Shown one piece after another: positions 11,419 through 22,245 of a stretch of DNA of 64,000 nt; within the stretch, counting starts at the first letter, position 1; each line of letters opens with the position of its first letter. Source of the stretch: Hyparrhenia diplandra. Taxonomy: Eukaryota; Streptophyta; Magnoliopsida; Poales; Poaceae. The translations under genes and the position numbers were made by a program. Under the pieces are notes generated by a model. That model did not search any database, had not been told where the DNA came from, and worked only from the letters and a program-made list of their open reading frames with translations. Location of the stretch: the NCBI GenBank assembly GCA_015847255.1, contig JADLZK010001301.1:30681-94680 (forward strand), in the 5' to 3' direction.

Positions 11419-12132
11419 TTGTTTAGGAGTTGAGCTTAGAGCTTATTGCATGCATGGGCCCTCGCAAACAGCAACATATCTGCTACAGATGCTTAACTTC
11501 ATTCTCTATCATTCCTTGTATTTATAGAAATATAGATTGTTGTGAAAAATGCCCATCCATTTACTTATTTAATTAGATCTCTAAACATTATTATTCTTAT
11601 TTATACCATATTTATAAAAACGGATAGAATACAAACGGATATCGTTGATACAAACTAGAGTATACAATCACTGCATTGCCACGGTTTGGAGTATACAATA
11701 TGAAGGACAGATCATCCATATTGTTCTAAACCGTTGTGTAAACGGCTTGATTCTCCAATGCAGGGGTTCCCGATCCTTGTTCTTCGAGAGGTGGTGAGCC
11801 AATATTTGGCTGTCAGTGTAGAAATAGACTCTTCCTATATTGAGCTTCCTGAGAATGTTAGAGGCCAGGGCTCAAGCAGCTGCCTTGCCCATTAGGACCG
11901 AACTGCAGGAAGGAAGTTGGGCTTGTATACTGAACTTGAGATTATTGAAAGAATCAACAATGTAAATCTCAAGTCCTGCTTGGGATGGTTCCTGCAAAGA
12001 GAGATCTGGAATAGTATATGCATCTATGTAGCAACGGAATTCCATTTGGAAGCATGTTGATGCGGATTGGACCCATAAATAATCGGTCTCACCCGTGAAG
12101 CTTTGGATTAGATCGAGGAAAAGTGGAAAGCA
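11419..12132. other. intergenic, no gene recognised
   Basis: No supportable coding region. Short inverted words around 11660-11770 (tatacaatcactgcattg against ccaatgcag) hint at a decayed foldback, but no element ends can be fixed. Confidence 0.4.
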
Positions 12133-12134
12133 TA

Positions 12135-12271
12135 CTCCCTCTGGGATAGTATTAGAAGTTGTTTAGGACAGTGATACGGTCTCCAAAACATAACTTTGAC
12201 CTCTTATTATTGATGATTTATATTTCCGATGTTTGACCCAAACCTTGTCCAAAACGACATCTAATACGGAG
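12135..12271. mobile_element. Stowaway-like MITE (137 bp)
   Basis: Starts CTCCCTCTGGGATAG and ends TAATACGGAG, with inner inverted words (GTTTAGGACA against TGTCCAAAAC). It is flanked by TA at 12133-12134 and 12272-12273, the Stowaway (Tc1/mariner) target duplication. Noncoding. Confidence 0.75.
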
Positions 12272-12282
12272 TATCTTGTATA

Positions 12283-12457
12283 CTCTCTCTGTCCCTTGAG
12301 TCGCTATATATGGTGTCAAGCTTTTAAGCTTGACTAGGTTTATAAAAAAATAATAGCAACATTTCTGTCTCCAAAATAAGTTTATTATGAAAATAGATTT
12401 CGCAATCTATCTTAGTTATAAAGGAAAAAAAGAGTAAAAAGGCCGGGACGGATGAAG
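12283..12457. mobile_element. Stowaway-like MITE (175 bp)
   Basis: Starts CTCTCTCTGTCCC and ends GGGACGGATGAAG, an imperfect terminal inverted repeat. It is flanked by TA at 12281-12282 and 12458-12459. It lies 11 bases after the preceding MITE, forming a pair. Confidence 0.65.
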
Positions 12458-12459
12458 TA

Positions 12460-15400
12460 TATCACACATATGGTTGCTTTTGTGTTTCTTGTCACGTGTC
12501 CCCCTGGTGGGGATTGGGTCCCATCAACTACATCTCCATAGAGCTACTTTCCTAAAAAGGTTGCAACTATGGAAAGCGTCTTTAGTCAAATTTTCTCACT
12601 TTTATTTAGTTTTATAGAAAATACGCCAAGAAATATGTATGTCTTTAAATAAATTTATTAAAAAACTAGACTTAAAGAGATTTCCGATAATACTAATTAT
12701 TTAGTATAAATATTTATACATTTTAATATATAATTGTCAACAACTTGGACTTCTCGAAAAAGCGAGAATCGCATGTTTTAGGGACTACTGTAGCTTTGAC
12801 TGAGATCAATGAGGTAATCAATATGATCAGCAGCGGTAGATAGCAATAATTGATGCATGCCGGACGCATAGAAGACTAGCATAGTAGCTTAGCACACGGC
12901 ACGCCCCGGCACCACAAAACCAGCACAGGGAAATGGTCCTCATGTCATTCATATCTGTGTGGGAGAAGACCGTACCAATGCAATGCAAAGAAATTGGTGA
13001 CACAATATTCTGGTTACATGCAGACGATCGACGACGCTTGTGTGGTCATTGTGAGAACTATTGATCGTTTAGGTGTAGCATCCAGTGGGCTTGAACTTTT
13101 ACATTTGGGATAAACGAGTAGATCAATTGGAATACAATCTGAAGGGGAGAGAGAGAGATGGGAAATGGAAGATATTACCGGGCATCCTTCCTGGACGTAC
13201 ACGAACCCATGGCGTCGGTAACCCTGCTCGGTGAAGTCCAGTGACTGCTTGACACAGACGGTGGCGACGATAGGTCCATCCCGTCGCTGGTAGCGCCACC
13301 CTCTGGATCGGATTAGGGTTGGACAGGGGGCTGGGGTAATGAACCTCGTAACCTGAGCATGTGGCCCTCACCCCCTCTCTTATAGGCACCGTGCGACAGA
13401 GGTCTACCAGCCACTTCATTGGGCTAGCATCCCCAATTAAGATGCGAGTCAATGACCCAGTTGGCCAACTGGTGGAGATCAATGTAACTGTGAAAGATTA
13501 GAGCCGACAATAACGATGGCGACTCTTCAATTTCTATAGACGACGGCGTCGGAGAGCTCTTCACGAAATTAACAAGGTTGCTTGCTTATTTTCCTCTTGG
13601 CTGCCAACGAGACGTCCGGCCGGTGGCCATTCATTCAGCTAGAGAGGGGTGTATTAGCAGTGAATGTTCGACAACAGTTCTTGTTATCAGCAAGGCACTG
13701 AAATTAAAGAAAAGAAGCCGACACATACAATTAATTTGGACGCGGGAAACATAGAGATGGCATTATTTGCTTCACGTGACTATCCACGGGACCATGCCGC
13801 CGGCCTAGGTGGATACACTACTTTGTTCTTTTAATTTGGTCACTGAACAAACCAATTAGTAGAGTCGTTTTAAATAAATTTTTTCCAAACTTTAACTGAA
13901 TGGAGTATATATCTTCAGTCATTCTATAGAGTACTAGTACTAGAGTACAACATGTGTAGAGTCCTTTTATATTTGGAAATTAAAACAAAAATGCGCAGTA
14001 GTACTGAGTATTGAGGAATAAGGACAACCTATAGCTAGGAGCAAATGCACAACAGTGTGTCATTAAGAGACGGGATAGATTAGTACGAGAGAGATTGGTC
14101 CTTGAAATTATGGATGCATGTTTGTAATTAGCACAGGAGAGGCACAGAGGCTAGTGGTTGGGACGTCCGTGTCAATAATGTCGGGTCGGTGGCAGGAGAA
14201 GGGATGAGGATGGGGAAAACATCCAAGCAGAAAGGGACATCGCCGTTGGAACAAGGGACCAAGGGACGACGAGTGCACCGCTCCGGCAAGCCGTACCGTA
14301 CGTCTCCGAGTCCGGCCCCGCCACGGCGCGTTCGCTACTACTAGCTGCTGCGGTCGGGTCGCCACCACACTGTCCATCCGTTCATCATCAAACACTGTGC
14401 TTGCACAGCCATACTCCTCCCCGTTCCAAAAACAACGTTCTATGTTTGAATATGGACAAGTACTTGTCTAGATTCAAATTAAGATAAAACAACAGTTCTT
14501 TGAGTACTTGTACCTAGCTTTTAACCTGTAGTACGTGACGATAAAACTGTGAATTTGTAGACAAACTTTTTGACTGGGTTGATGTTTCAACCATTTTCAA
14601 CCACGCACCGACGCACGCTAGCTATATATGCATGTAATTCAACAAGTTAAAGGTCTAGATACTTGACTGGTTTACCACCGCGCGCCAACCGGGACCTGCA
14701 GGCAAAGCAAGATGCTGACACTGCCGTGTCGGTCACGCAGGAAATCAAAAGTTCTACGACGTTTGTACGGCGCGCGGTTGGCATCTACTACACCCACAAA
14801 CAAACTACAGTACTGGCGTCACTCTCATCTTCTCCAGCCGTAAACCACAGTACTCTCGGTCACTACACAACAATCTCATGTGCTGCACCACCGTACCTGT
14901 GTACCAGCCTGCGCCATGCATCATCGATCATGCGTCTCACAGTGCCGTCTGTCGTCTCCCTTAGGCGACCGATCCTGACCTGAGCTTCACAAGCTCAGTA
15001 GTACCCGCCAGACATGGATGCATGGCACACCTAGGTAGCTGCTCGCTTAGCCATAGGACGAGGAGGACGAGGACATGAGCTCCAGGACCATGTGCAGCAT
15101 GGAGCGCGAGACAGATGAAGAAGATGGCAGTGGCTAGCCTCTGGTCATCCATCGTCCACGCAAAATATCTTTGCTGCCTGTCAAAGCAAGGAGGAAACTT
15201 ACATACACAGATAAATAACAAATGACTGGGCTGCAGGGGATACATGAATCTTCAAACATACAGTACACATAGCTCCGCGCATGTGGCGTGTATCATCAAG
15301 AGAAAATTAAAGTGTTTGCAAACGTACCCGTCGGTGACTCGCAGGGCAGGCCGCAGCAGCAGCCAGCGTGTATGTATGTATATGTTGGAACAAGAAATGG

Positions 15401-15630
15401 AAGGAACAGTCCGTGAGAAAGTAAGAGTAGTGAAGGTTTTTTTCTAACAAAAAGTAAAAGTGAAAGGTACGTGCTACTGCTATCCGTTGAATAACATTAT
15501 TGTAACCATAACACGGGCTTAGCTGTTACCTACCCGTTGATACGGCGTGTGGATCCAAGGCCAAACGTGTAAAGCAGCTCAGTTAGCTGGGGCAGACAGC
15601 CCATCCACGCGTCTGAAGCTGTTTGGCTCT
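12460..15630. other. intergenic; one possible isolated exon, otherwise nothing recognised
   Basis: On the minus strand, 13300 to 13179 reads open with GPIVATVCVKQSLDFTEQGY and then FVYVQEGCP. It is followed directly by GTAATATC (13178-13171), a good 5' splice site. This looks like a real exon, but I do not recognise the family and see no partner exons. The rest (13500-15630) holds GC-rich patches and short frames without motifs. Confidence 0.3.
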
Positions 15631-15636
15631 CGCGCG

Positions 15637-15644
15637 CTATAAAT
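15637..15644 (+). promoter_or_regulatory. TATA box of proline-rich protein gene
   Basis: CTATAAAT in a GC-rich setting, about 157 bases upstream of the ATG at 15801. The spacing leaves a 5' leader of roughly 130 bases, typical of grass genes. Confidence 0.65.
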
Positions 15645-15800
15645 CCGACCTCCCATGACCACCCCGTCATCCACACACAGACACAGCAGAGACTACCAAC
15701 AGCTGCTCTCTCTAGAGAGAGGGGAGAGACAGAGTGCTAGCAACACACAGCAGAGAGCGCGAGCAGGCGAACTTGTTGCAGGATCGGAGGAGCAGCAGCC

Positions 15801-16921
15801 ATGGCGGCGACGACGCGTCGCCTCTGTTCGTGCGGCCTTCTCCTCGCCGTGCTGCTGGGCGCAGTGCTGGCCGCCACGGCCACCGCCAACGGCCTTCTTC
15901 GACGACGAAGCGGCGGCGGCTGCCGGCGTTGGGCTTTGGCCACGGCGCCCGTTTCGCGCGCAAGCATGCACGGCGTGCTGATGCCGAGCTGCCGCAGCCG
16001 GAGCCACAACCCAAACCTGAACCTAAGCCGGAACCCAAACCAGAGCCTAAACCAGAGCCCAAGCCACGTCCAGAGCCTAAACCTGAGCCATTACCTCATC
16101 CCGAACCAAAACCAGAGCCTTTGCCAAAACCTGAACCTAAACCAGAGCCGAAGCCCAAACCTGAACCGGTGCCCAAGCCTAAGCCTGAACCAAAGCCCAA
16201 GCCGGAGAAGCCTGAGCCTAAAACCTGAACCAGTGCCGAAACCAGAACCAAAACCCGAGCCTAAGCCTGAGCCTAAGCCGGAACCAAAGCCGGAGCCCAA
16301 GCCAGAACCAAAACCCGAGCCACTGCCAAAACCGGAGCCCAAGCCGAAACCAAAACCTGAGCCACTGCCAAAACCGGAGCCCAAGCCGGAACCAAAACCT
16401 GAGCCATTGCCAAAACCGGAGCCCAAGCCGGAACCCAAAACCCGAGCCATTGCCAAAACCAGAGCCCAAACCCGAGATTGCCAAACCCGAGAGCCAAAAC
16501 CGGAGCCCAAACCCGAACCATTGCCAAAACCTAAGCCTAAGCCTGAGCCAAAAGCCAAAACCACTACCAAAACCAGAGCCTAAGCCTGAGCCCAAGCCGG
16601 AACCAAAACCAGAACCACTGCCCAAACCAGAGCCTAAGCCGGAACCAAAACCCGAACCACTTCCCAAACCAGAGCCTAAGCCTGAGCCCAAACCCGAACC
16701 ATTGCCCAAGCCAGAGCCGAAACCTGAGCCCAAGCCAGAACCCAAACCAGAGCCAAAGCCTGAACCGAAGCCTGAGCCGAAGCCAGAACCCGAACCTAAG
16801 CAGAACCGAAGCGGAGGCAAAACCAAAGCCGGAGCCGAAGCCTGAACCAAAACCAGAGCCTGAGCCCAAACCGAAGCCTAACCCGCCTCACATCCCACCG
16901 GCGGCATCAGCTGACAACTGA
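15801..16921 (+). pseudogene. secreted KPEP-repeat proline-rich protein gene, frameshifted
   Basis: The ATG at 15801 opens an N-terminal signal peptide: a basic start (ATTRRLCSCG), a hydrophobic core (LLLAVLLGAVLAA) and an AxA-type cleavage site (ATATANG). The body encodes a long array of proline-, lysine- and glutamate-rich units (KPEP, LPKPEP, VPKPEP), as in repetitive proline-rich cell-wall or apoplastic proteins. The C-terminus is NPPHIPPAASADN with a TGA at 16919-16921. The repeat frame changes several times: frame 3 for the signal peptide, then FFDDEAAAAAG in frame 1 (about 15892), GFGHGARFARKHARR and the first repeats in frame 2, frame 3 after about 16217, frame 1 after about 16440, and back to frame 2 by about 16838. 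Most shifts sit in A or C runs. Either it is a young pseudogene or the sequence has homopolymer errors. It is presumed to be an intronless cell-wall protein gene. The family is clear, the exact gene is not. Confidence 0.75.
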
Positions 16922-16959
16922 TAAAGTGTCCACATACTATAGCCATTATAGAGTATCTG

Positions 16960-16965
16960 AATAAA
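16960..16965 (+). terminator. polyadenylation signal of proline-rich protein gene
   Basis: AATAAA lies 39 bases after the TGA, a suitable position for a near-upstream polyadenylation element. Confidence 0.5.
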
Positions 16966-16969
16966 ACGT

Positions 16970-17660
16970 CCCATGAGGCCGAAGTTGTAGCATGCATTTG
17001 TAGTTGCTAGATGCATCTCGTTGTACCTATTCTTTCTTTGCTTTCCGCCTTTTTTTATGTAATGCTGATTACATGATTTTAGTGCAGTTTAGTTTGTTCC
17101 TTGTATATGCATTTATGCACGCTCTGATCGTGAGATTTTTGCTATATACATGTTTATTGTTGTATATGTTTGTTCGTTGTTTCGGCGGGTCAGCTGACTG
17201 CCAGAACCCATGTTTGGAGTACGCAAAATATAACGTAAAATATAATTATTAAATTTAATACATTTTCATTCTGCTTTATAGTACACAAAAGCAAAAAGAT
17301 GAAGAAAGGAACAAAACGAAATGTGTTCTTCATAAAGAGCTTGGACCTGCGCTATTCCTTAGCTAAGTATGAAATGGACTAAAAAGATGAAGGATGAAAA
17401 TACCATTACGGTTTCGTTTCCATATTTGTGGACGGAAAGGGAAGCGAGATAAACGATAATAATTCAAAAATAGATAAATATGATAAAATATACACGGAAG
17501 TGGACGTTATAGTGAGAACTTAAGCCAGAATTGTATGCGCCATATGAGTGTATGAACATCTCTATTTGACGAGATTTTGTTCTAATATTCTCAATTGTAT
17601 GCTATATTTATGTGCACAGCCACTGTGAAGAATGAAAAGGTTGCATATCCTTTTGCTAAG
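16970..17660. other. 3' flank of proline-rich protein gene, no gene recognised
   Basis: T-rich 3' UTR-like sequence to about 17250, then AT-rich intergenic DNA. The 82-codon frame at 17004-17252 is hydrophobic but has no motif and lies in the probable 3' UTR. Confidence 0.45.
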
Positions 17661-17662
17661 TA

Positions 17663-17752
17663 CTCCCTCCGTCCCTTTTTGTTTGTCTCTAGAGAAGCGT
17701 GTCTGTGAGGGAAACACGGTTCTCTAGAGACAAACATTTGGGACAGAGGGAG
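17663..17752. mobile_element. Stowaway-like MITE (90 bp)
   Basis: A near-perfect foldback beginning CTCCCTCCGTCCC and ending GGGACAGAGGGAG, with inner arms TTTGTCTCTAGAGAA and TTCTCTAGAGACAAA. TA duplications lie at 17661-17662 and 17753-17754. Confidence 0.88.
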
Positions 17753-17871
17753 TACGTCAGAGGAATCTAAAGTAATACATACACGTAAATACGTGTCTGT
17801 GCAAGCGTCGTGTATTGGTGAATTAACAAGGAGTACAAATTAAATACCATACAGCTGAATTAGGCAGTACC

Positions 17872-17988
17872 TCTCCATTCTAAATTATAATAAATCAATT
17901 TGATTTTTTGGTTTATAGATTGTGCTGATACATAAGTACATAGCAAAAATTGATTCACTAAAATCAAAATTGACTTATAATTTTTGAC
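17872..17988. mobile_element. degenerate Stowaway-like MITE
   Basis: Inverted arms around CTCCATTCTAAATTATAAT on the left and TTATAATTTTTGACAG on the right, with matching AATCAATTTTGATTTT-type inner sequence. The ends are decayed and the duplication is unclear. Confidence 0.4.
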
Positions 17989-18144
17989 AGTGTGCCATAC
18001 TGGGATTTTTTTTGTTAGCAACATTAAAAAAAAAACTGGGATTGATCGTACATGCTCATAAAGGAGAAAGAAGCTATAGCTGTTGTTTGCATTGGGCTTC
18101 TTCACTCATATGAGACAAGCCACAGTTTTTGTGTCTTGGGCCAA

Positions 18145-18397
18145 ATTGGATCTCCATGCTTTTTTTTTTTGAACCTGATCTATGGATGGACTAAGCAGAC
18201 ATATCCCGAATGAAATAAAAACAGGATGTAAGCGGGATATCCCAATAGAAAACGAGATACCAAAAATATATACAAGCGGACAAATCCTTAACCGTCTTCA
18301 GTCCCAATCCCATTGCATCCCATCCGGTTTCCGTATTTTCCAAGAAAAAAAAATAGCAGGATGAAAACGGTAAACATACAACAACCCCTAAGTTCCA
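18145..18397. other. unclassified sequence at truncation point of gypsy element
   Basis: Starts with a T run, then an AT-rich stretch with words such as aaaacaggatgtaagcggga and cccatccggtttccg. It looks like part of a DNA transposon or MITE that may have removed or displaced the 3' half of the neighbouring gypsy element, but no inverted ends could be matched. Confidence 0.3.
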
Positions 18398-18831
18398 TAC
18401 GGGCATGTAAAAGTGGTCTTACTTTGGTCATCAGGGTGGATTAGGATTTGATGATAACCAGAATAACCATCAAAGAAACAATAGAAAGAGTGATTTGCAA
18501 GCCGTTCCAACATTTCATCAATGAAGGGTAACGGGAAGTGATCTTTCTTTGTAGCCTTGTTGAGTTTTCGGTAATCAATGCACATGCGCCACCCAGTGAT
18601 GGTTCGTTGAGGTATGAGTTCATTCTTCTCATTCCTAACGACCGTCATTCCTCCCTTCTTTGGCACAACTTGGACAGGGCTAACCCACTCACTATGTGGC
18701 ACGGGATAAATAATCCCAGCATGTAGGAGCTTAAGGACCTCTTTCATAACAACATCTCGCATTGCTCTATTAAGTCTACGTTGTGGTTCCCTCGAGGGTG
18801 ATGCGCCTGGATCAATAGGGATACGATGCAT
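18388..18831 (-). pseudogene. gypsy reverse transcriptase, N-terminal part
   Basis: A 147-codon open stretch carries the start of a Ty3/gypsy RT: IDPGASPSREPQRRLN, AGIIYPVPHSEWVSPVQVVP, the conserved CIDYRKLNKATKKDHFPLP, and FDGYSGYHQI with the first catalytic Asp. It stops after FTCPYGT, before the YxDD active-site block, so the enzyme is incomplete. The element is cut here and the downstream sequence is unrelated. Confidence 0.9.
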
Positions 18832-19083
18832 GCAGAGTGCGGGACTAATCCCAATGAGGTCTTCAAGTGAGCAGCCTATGGCTGATCTATGTCTTTCTAG
18901 GACAGTGACAAGTTTGTAAGTCTCTTCTTGGGAAAGCTTGTCACTAATAATGGCAGGAGTTTGTCGATTATTATGAAGGAAGACATATTTTAAGCCAGGA
19001 GGAAGTGGTTTTAGTTCTATTGGAGGAGGTGGAGGTTTTTCATTTTCGTCTAACTCAATGGGTTCTGCTAACTCTTCTTCTTC

Positions 19084-19610
19084 TTAAACAAAGTATTCAA
19101 CGTCGAAGGATGGTTGGGCCATCTCTTGTAGAGATGCCACTAAGACCTCCTCAATAGGGTCTTGTTCAGGTCTAGATTCCACTATCGTATTAATAGATCG
19201 ATCAAGAGGAATGGTTATGGTGGAATTCCCAACCTTGAAGTCTAAGTGACCTCGCAACGGTTCTTCTGTAAAAAGTCTTATGATTGGTCTCGCCAATCAA
19301 GAGATCAACTTCGAGATGTCATAAATATGAAAAATCTAAACATAACTCGAGTTGTTGATTCTAACAGAATAGCCCTTAAAACTCCATGGCTTTCAAGAAT
19401 AAATCCTGATGTGCCTTGTAGAAGTTTTTGTGATGGAGTTAAGGACGTGTCGGGATAAAGAATATCAGCTAACTCTTTTAAAATAATGTTTATCCCGACA
19501 GAAGGATTGTAGAGGACTTTTCTAGCAGACCCTCTGATTGGCATAGAAGAATGGTTGAAGGGAAGGTGACTCGAGCAATCTCTCGGTGATAACTCCGCCC
19601 GGTTAGCCAT
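19084..19610 (-). pseudogene. gypsy protease-region remnant
   Basis: Two broken frames (19610-19305 and 19296-19084) resemble the aspartic protease segment of Athila-type Pol: NPSVGINIILKELADILYP, then LTPSQKLLQ and FILESHGVLRAILL, then EEPLRGHLDFKVGNSTITIP. The catalytic D-S/T-G triad is not recognisable, either mutated or in another frame. It lies between gag and RT as expected. Confidence 0.65.
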
Positions 19611-19975
19611 TCATAACTCATAATTGCCGAGAGGCTTTTGAGGTGTTCTATGCTAATGAGATTCTTCTATTGGATCATGTGGAGTAGTCTTTACTAGAGG
19701 TCTCACTTGGATAGGAAAATTCGAGGTGTTTCCATAATCTTCAAAGATATCTTCCTCGAATTCAAAGGGAAGCTCTAAAGGAGATGTTTCATCATCCTCT
19801 AATTGGGGAGTTCCAATTGGTTGCATGTTCCTCCTCTATTGGTTCGGGGCTTAACTTCGACTTCTTCTTGGGAATTCATCATAGATGCCGGTGTATGGGG
19901 TGTTTTCAAGATTCTCTCAAGAATGGCTTTTCCCTCACTAGCAATTTTATGTGAGAATGAACCTCCGAGCGATGT

Positions 19976-20586
19976 CTAGATGCGCAGCAGCGACTTCAAG
20001 TTATTAAGGCCGAGGTAAAAATGATAGTACAGGGACATGATCCGGCAAGGAAAGGTTTGGGCGAAATTGGTAAGGCTTGTGAATCTAGCCCAGGCTGCTC
20101 CTAGAGTCTTCTTCTCTTTTTGTCTAAATGTAAGCACTTCAATTCTAAGGTCTGCAATTTTATAAAGTGGGAAGAAAGCACGACAAAATTTGTCTAGAAG
20201 TTCATCCCAATTTCCATTTACACTTCCTACGAGAATGAGCATACCACTTTTTTCGCTCTTCCCTTAAGGGAGAATGGAAATAACTTCCATTTAATGGTCT
20301 CTTGTGTCATGCGGGGAATACTCCGACAAGAACACAAACTTTCGAATTCCTTAAGGTGTGCGTATGGATCTTCATCCGCTAAACAGGAGAAGGATTGCTC
20401 TTGCACCTTGGCTATAAGAGCGGGGGCGAAGCTCATAGCCATCTGTAAGAATGGGGTGTGATGATGGTGGAGGCTCCAACAAGTCGCCCTTTGGAGCAAA
20501 GAATTTATAGATTGGAGTGAAATCCATGTGGAAGGGATAGTGGTAAAAGGGAAAATAAAAGGACAAACTTGGTTCGAGATTAGCAC
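19976..20586 (-). pseudogene. gypsy gag remnant
   Basis: Two overlapping frames give an Athila/Tat-type Gag core: EDPYAHLKEFESLCSC, then ETIKWKLFPFSLKGRAKK, then NWDELLDKFCRAFFPLYK. A frame change sits near 20235. The order and spacing to the primer-binding site at 20594 fit the 5' part of the element. Confidence 0.8.
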
Positions 20587-20593
20587 AGCTACC

Positions 20594-20611
20594 GTTCCCC
20601 GGCAACGGCGT
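20594..20611 (-). other. primer-binding site (tRNA-Asp-like)
   Basis: On the minus strand the site reads GCCGTTGCCGGGGAAC, ten bases downstream of the LTR end. This matches the GGCGCCGTTGCCGGGGA type used by Athila/Tat gypsy elements. Confidence 0.75.
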
Positions 20612-20620
20612 CAGAAAGCT

Positions 20621-21835
20621 TGTTGGTATAAGTTAACGCAAATAGAAAAATCCGCAAGAGCACGGATACCGCTGTAGCTTTCACCCAAGAGTATTCCAAG
20701 GTATCGATTTCCACGGGGAACGTGAAGTGCACTAATCAAGGTATAAAGCCGCCCAAGGATAATTATGTGTTTGTAGGGGAGAGAGAGAAAGTCTCTAAGG
20801 CTTCTCTAATTGATCTAAGAATCAAAGATACTTCAAGGTTTATTTATTTTGGGACATCAGAACACTAGCCACAGAAAGGGGTGAGAAGGGGGCTAGGAAG
20901 CTCCGGCTAGCGGTCCTACAAACACCAATCCGAACGTGGTGGAATACGTCGGCCGTCGTGTTTGTCACCACCAGGGCTATGTCAAACTATCCGTGGGATT
21001 GGGTGCAATTCGTGTAACCGCTAGACTAAGCACCACGCCTAATCTAAAGATTACTACTCTAGCGTTGCAAAGACTAGAGCACTTGATGCAAGCGGGAATC
21101 TAATAAATAAAGTAGAAGTAAATCTTTGAATGAAAGTAAATAGAGAACTTAGAAATGATAATTGAAGAACACGGAGATTGCCGAAGACGAACTAGTTGCT
21201 GCAAGAATACAAAGTTGAAGAAGATCCGACAAGTCCGGCTCTTCAACTCTCTCCTCTTCTCTCTCCTTGATCTAATTACAACTAGATGAACTAGACAACT
21301 AGACAACTAGAGGGATCTCTCTCTTCTAATTGAAACACTAACTTTTGCTTTGTAGATAGCTAATGAGAGATGATCCTTAGGGTCGACCCTGGGGCTGCTT
21401 ATATAGTCCTCGGCGATGAACATGGACCCTTGGATCAAACCAACCTTCAATAACGGTGTAGATACAACCTCAAGGTCGGTAGTGAACCGACATAAAAAGT
21501 TGACTGGATTTGGGCTCAAACTCTGGCGGCGCCTTGGCTCCTGTGGCACAATTGTGTCAGGTTGCTCCTGGTGTCTTCTGGTGTCTTCTAGAATGTTTTA
21601 GTCCACTTTTTGGGTTAGTTGCCTCACGGTCAAGTCATGTCATCGTATGGGATCCAAACTATTAGGTTTCTCACCATTCTAATCTGGTTTTATCTGTTTC
21701 ATCCCTGCAAAGTCATGGAATACCAAAACTCGTGGAATTATGTTAGTTAGACCCTTATTCTATGTTGATATTCATTTTATGCCCTTATTTCATGTTTAGT
21801 TGACTATTAATATTATGCTATAAAAGGTGTCAACA
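20621..21835 (-). repeat. 5' LTR of Athila-like element (1215 bp)
   Basis: On the minus strand it starts TGTTGACACC and ends ACCAACA, with a 5-bp inverted terminus TGTTG/CAACA. It directly precedes the primer-binding site. Confidence 0.8.
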
Positions 21836-22245
21836 GGTGCATGGTCGAGCCCTCGAGCGAAAGCATCCTGAATATGGACTTAGCCTCCCTTAGCTCCCCT
21901 GTTGACATTGAAGACTTAATTCAGAGATGGCCATTTGAATCCCACTGCTTGCCAAAGGATGCATGAGCGCACCCAATGGGTGTATCCCTTGAGTCTCTAG
22001 TTGATTAGGATAATTAGGCGGGGCATTAGATAGAAAAGTGGTACCTTTAATCCAAATGTTTAGCATACCCTATTTTGATTTTCGTCCGAGACCCGAGCCC
22101 TTCATGACCTCCTTGATTGCATCCGGGATGGTGATGAAGGGCTTTTCTTGATCAAGGCGGTGGTTCGCCTAAATAGGGTTGAGAGTTTTTTTTTTTTGTC
22201 TTGGGCAGTGTCCATTTGAGGGTGTGAGGGACGACTTCTTTGTCT
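21836..22245. other. intergenic, no gene recognised
   Basis: Contains the phrase ACTTAGCCTCCCTTAGCTC at about 21879, which recurs in similar form at about 27183 (ACTTAGCCTCCCTCAGCTTG). The last five bases (TGTCT) are the left duplication of the 4.6-kb solo LTR. Confidence 0.45.

Larger units (their letters stand above)
18398..21835 (-). mobile_element. Athila-like gypsy retrotransposon, 3'-truncated within reverse transcriptase
   Basis: On the minus strand the order is 5' LTR (21835-20621), primer-binding site, gag, protease region and the first part of RT, ending abruptly at about 18398. RT C-terminal part, RNase H, integrase and 3' LTR are absent. The primer-binding site (complementary to tRNA-Asp type) and the gag and RT motifs place it near Athila among plant gypsy elements. 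Frames are broken throughout. Confidence 0.85.

Noticed and set aside
15693..16869. Long open frames on the minus strand across the proline-rich gene (glycine-rich GSGFGSG-type translations)
   Set aside because: They are the antisense reading of the KPEP repeat array. The plus strand has the signal peptide, TATA box and polyadenylation signal.
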